A stretch of 5,463 nucleotides of DNA, taken from contig JAICIT010000214.1 of the NCBI GenBank assembly GCA_025960445.1, forward strand, positions 1 to 5,463. The letters are read 5' to 3'. Position 1 is the stretch's first letter. Every line of letters begins with the position of its first letter. The DNA comes from Bradyrhizobium sp. Its GTDB lineage: Bacteria > Pseudomonadota > Alphaproteobacteria > Rhizobiales > Xanthobacteraceae. The translations under genes and the position numbers were made by a program. Positions 4,610 to 5,463 of the stretch are shown piece by piece. The notes beneath the pieces were generated by a model. That model had not been told where the DNA came from. It did no database searches and saw only the letters and a list, made by a program, of their open reading frames with translations.

Positions 4610-5463
4610 ATGACACCTGCAGAGATCGATAAAATATTCCGCGACCAAGCGGGCCGGGCGCTGGCAACCCTGATCCGTCTGGTCGGCGATTTCGATCTCG
4701 CGGAGGATGCGTTGCAGGATGCATTTGCGGCGGCGCTGCAACGCTGGCCGGCGGCCGATCCGCCGCCTTCCAATCCGAGGGCGTGGCTGGTCAATGTCGG
4801 GCGCAACAAGGCGATCGACCGCATCCGGCGGCAAATCGCGTTTCGCGGAAAGGAAAACGCGATCGAGCATGAGTTGCTGAATAACTCCGCAAGCTCCTGC
4901 GGCGTTGAGGAGCCTGGACTCGACGATGACATGCTGCGGTTGATCTTCACGTGTTGTCATCCGGCCTTCGCTACCGAGGTTCAGGTAGCATTGACGCTGC
5001 GCACGGTTTGCGGCCTCTCGGTCGCGCAGGTCGCGCGCGCCTTTCTGGTCGGTGAAGACGCGATGGCGCAGCGCCTGCTCCGCGCCAAGCAGAAGATCCG
5101 GCTCGCTGGAATTCCCTACGAGGTGCCGGGTCGCGAGGCGCTGGAGCCTCGGTTGCGCGGCGTGCTCGCAGTTATCTACCTCGTCTTCACCGAAGGCTAT
5201 GCGGCGACCGCTGGCGAAGACCTGATGCGCCCGGACCTCGCGCGTGAAGCGATCCGGCTTTGCCGGCTGCTCGACGCGTTGATGCAGCCGCGGGGCGAGA
5301 TCAAGGGATTGCTGGCGCTGATGCTGCTGCACGACGCGCGCCGCGCGGGACGCCAGACTGCCGGCGGCGACATCGTGCTCCTCGAAGAACAGGATCGCAC
5401 GCTGTGGGACCATGCGCAGATCGACGAAGGGTTGAGATTGCTCGAGCATGCATTGGGCTTGCC
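4610..5463 (+). CDS. ECF-type RNA polymerase sigma factor, ECF42 group, with DUF6596 extension (3' end outside window)
   Basis: This gene encodes an alternative sigma factor that directs RNA polymerase to its own promoter class. The 284 residues seen are the N-terminal part; the family is usually about 400-420 aa. Sigma region 2 spans roughly residues 10-75 ([13 protein letters not shown] at 27-39 and [19 protein letters not shown] at 56-74). Region 4 spans about 107-165, including [12 protein letters not shown] (109-120) and the helix-turn-helix [32 protein letters not shown]. The C-terminal extension starts near residue 185 with [11 protein letters not shown] and continues through [12 protein letters not shown] (234-245) and [11 protein letters not shown] (257-267). 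That combination is typical of ECF42. The start is bounded by an in-frame stop at 4583-4585, and no SD precedes the ATG. No anti-sigma gene is seen in the window, consistent with control through the C-terminal extension. Confidence 0.93.
   Translation, partial: MTPAEIDKIFRDQAGRALATLIRLVGDFDLAEDALQDAFAAALQRWPAADPPPSNPRAWLVNVGRNKAIDRIRRQIAFRGKENAIEHELLNNSASSCGVEEPGLDDDMLRLIFTCCHPAFATEVQVALTLRTVCGLSVAQVARAFLVGEDAMAQRLLRAKQKIRLAGIPYEVPGREALEPRLRGVLAVIYLVFTEGYAATAGEDLMRPDLAREAIRLCRLLDALMQPRGEIKGLLALMLLHDARRAGRQTAGGDIVLLEEQDRTLWDHAQIDEGLRLLEHALGL

Noticed and set aside
4550..5449. A 299-codon open frame on the - strand
   Set aside because: It lies antisense to the sigma factor gene, whose own frame has clear sigma-2, sigma-4 and DUF6596 motifs. 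The antisense product is Arg/Gln-rich and resembles nothing I know.

Overview
The window looks like chromosomal DNA from an alphaproteobacterium of the Bradyrhizobium/Rhodopseudomonas type (Nitrobacteraceae). The support is high-GC coding sequence, an alphaproteobacterial-style class A RNase P RNA, and intergenic palindromes that resemble dispersed repeats of that group. This placement is inferred by recognition, not by a search.

Layout, left to right. (1) At 3-833 (+) is the C-terminal half of a 14-TM DHA2 (EmrB/QacA-like) major facilitator drug exporter, cut by the left edge. (2) A palindromic repeat at 835-877 separates it from a convergent TauE/SafE-family permease (926-1669, -). (3) A divergent control region (1670-1831) leads into two consecutive alpha/beta-hydrolase genes on the + strand: a cytoplasmic esterase-like protein (1832-2545) and, 27 bp later, an exported dienelactone-hydrolase-family protein with a serine nucleophile (2573-3457). 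(4) A strong hairpin (3554-3584) separates these from rnpB, the RNase P RNA, on the - strand (about 3597-4038). A -35/-10 pair (4045-4073) sits at the right distance from its 5' end. (5) Reading away from rnpB on the + strand are a YCII/DGPF-domain protein gene (4184-4534) and the first 284 codons of an ECF sigma factor with the DUF6596-type C-terminal extension (4610 to the right edge). This is the ECF42 arrangement. A perfect 14-bp inverted repeat lies between them.

How the parts relate. The YCII gene and the sigma gene form a recognisable regulatory module. A candidate ECF42-type promoter (TGTCGT, 17 nt, CGAC) lies just upstream of the YCII gene and would allow autoregulation. rnpB is a housekeeping RNA. 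The two transporters and the two hydrolases show no clear pathway link to each other.

I see no CRISPR array, transposase, integrase, tRNA or toxin-antitoxin pair. Most of the window is ordinary accessory and housekeeping content. The points most worth a second look are the ECF42 module with its candidate promoter, the inverted repeat inside that module, and the repeat-like P12 arm of the RNase P RNA.
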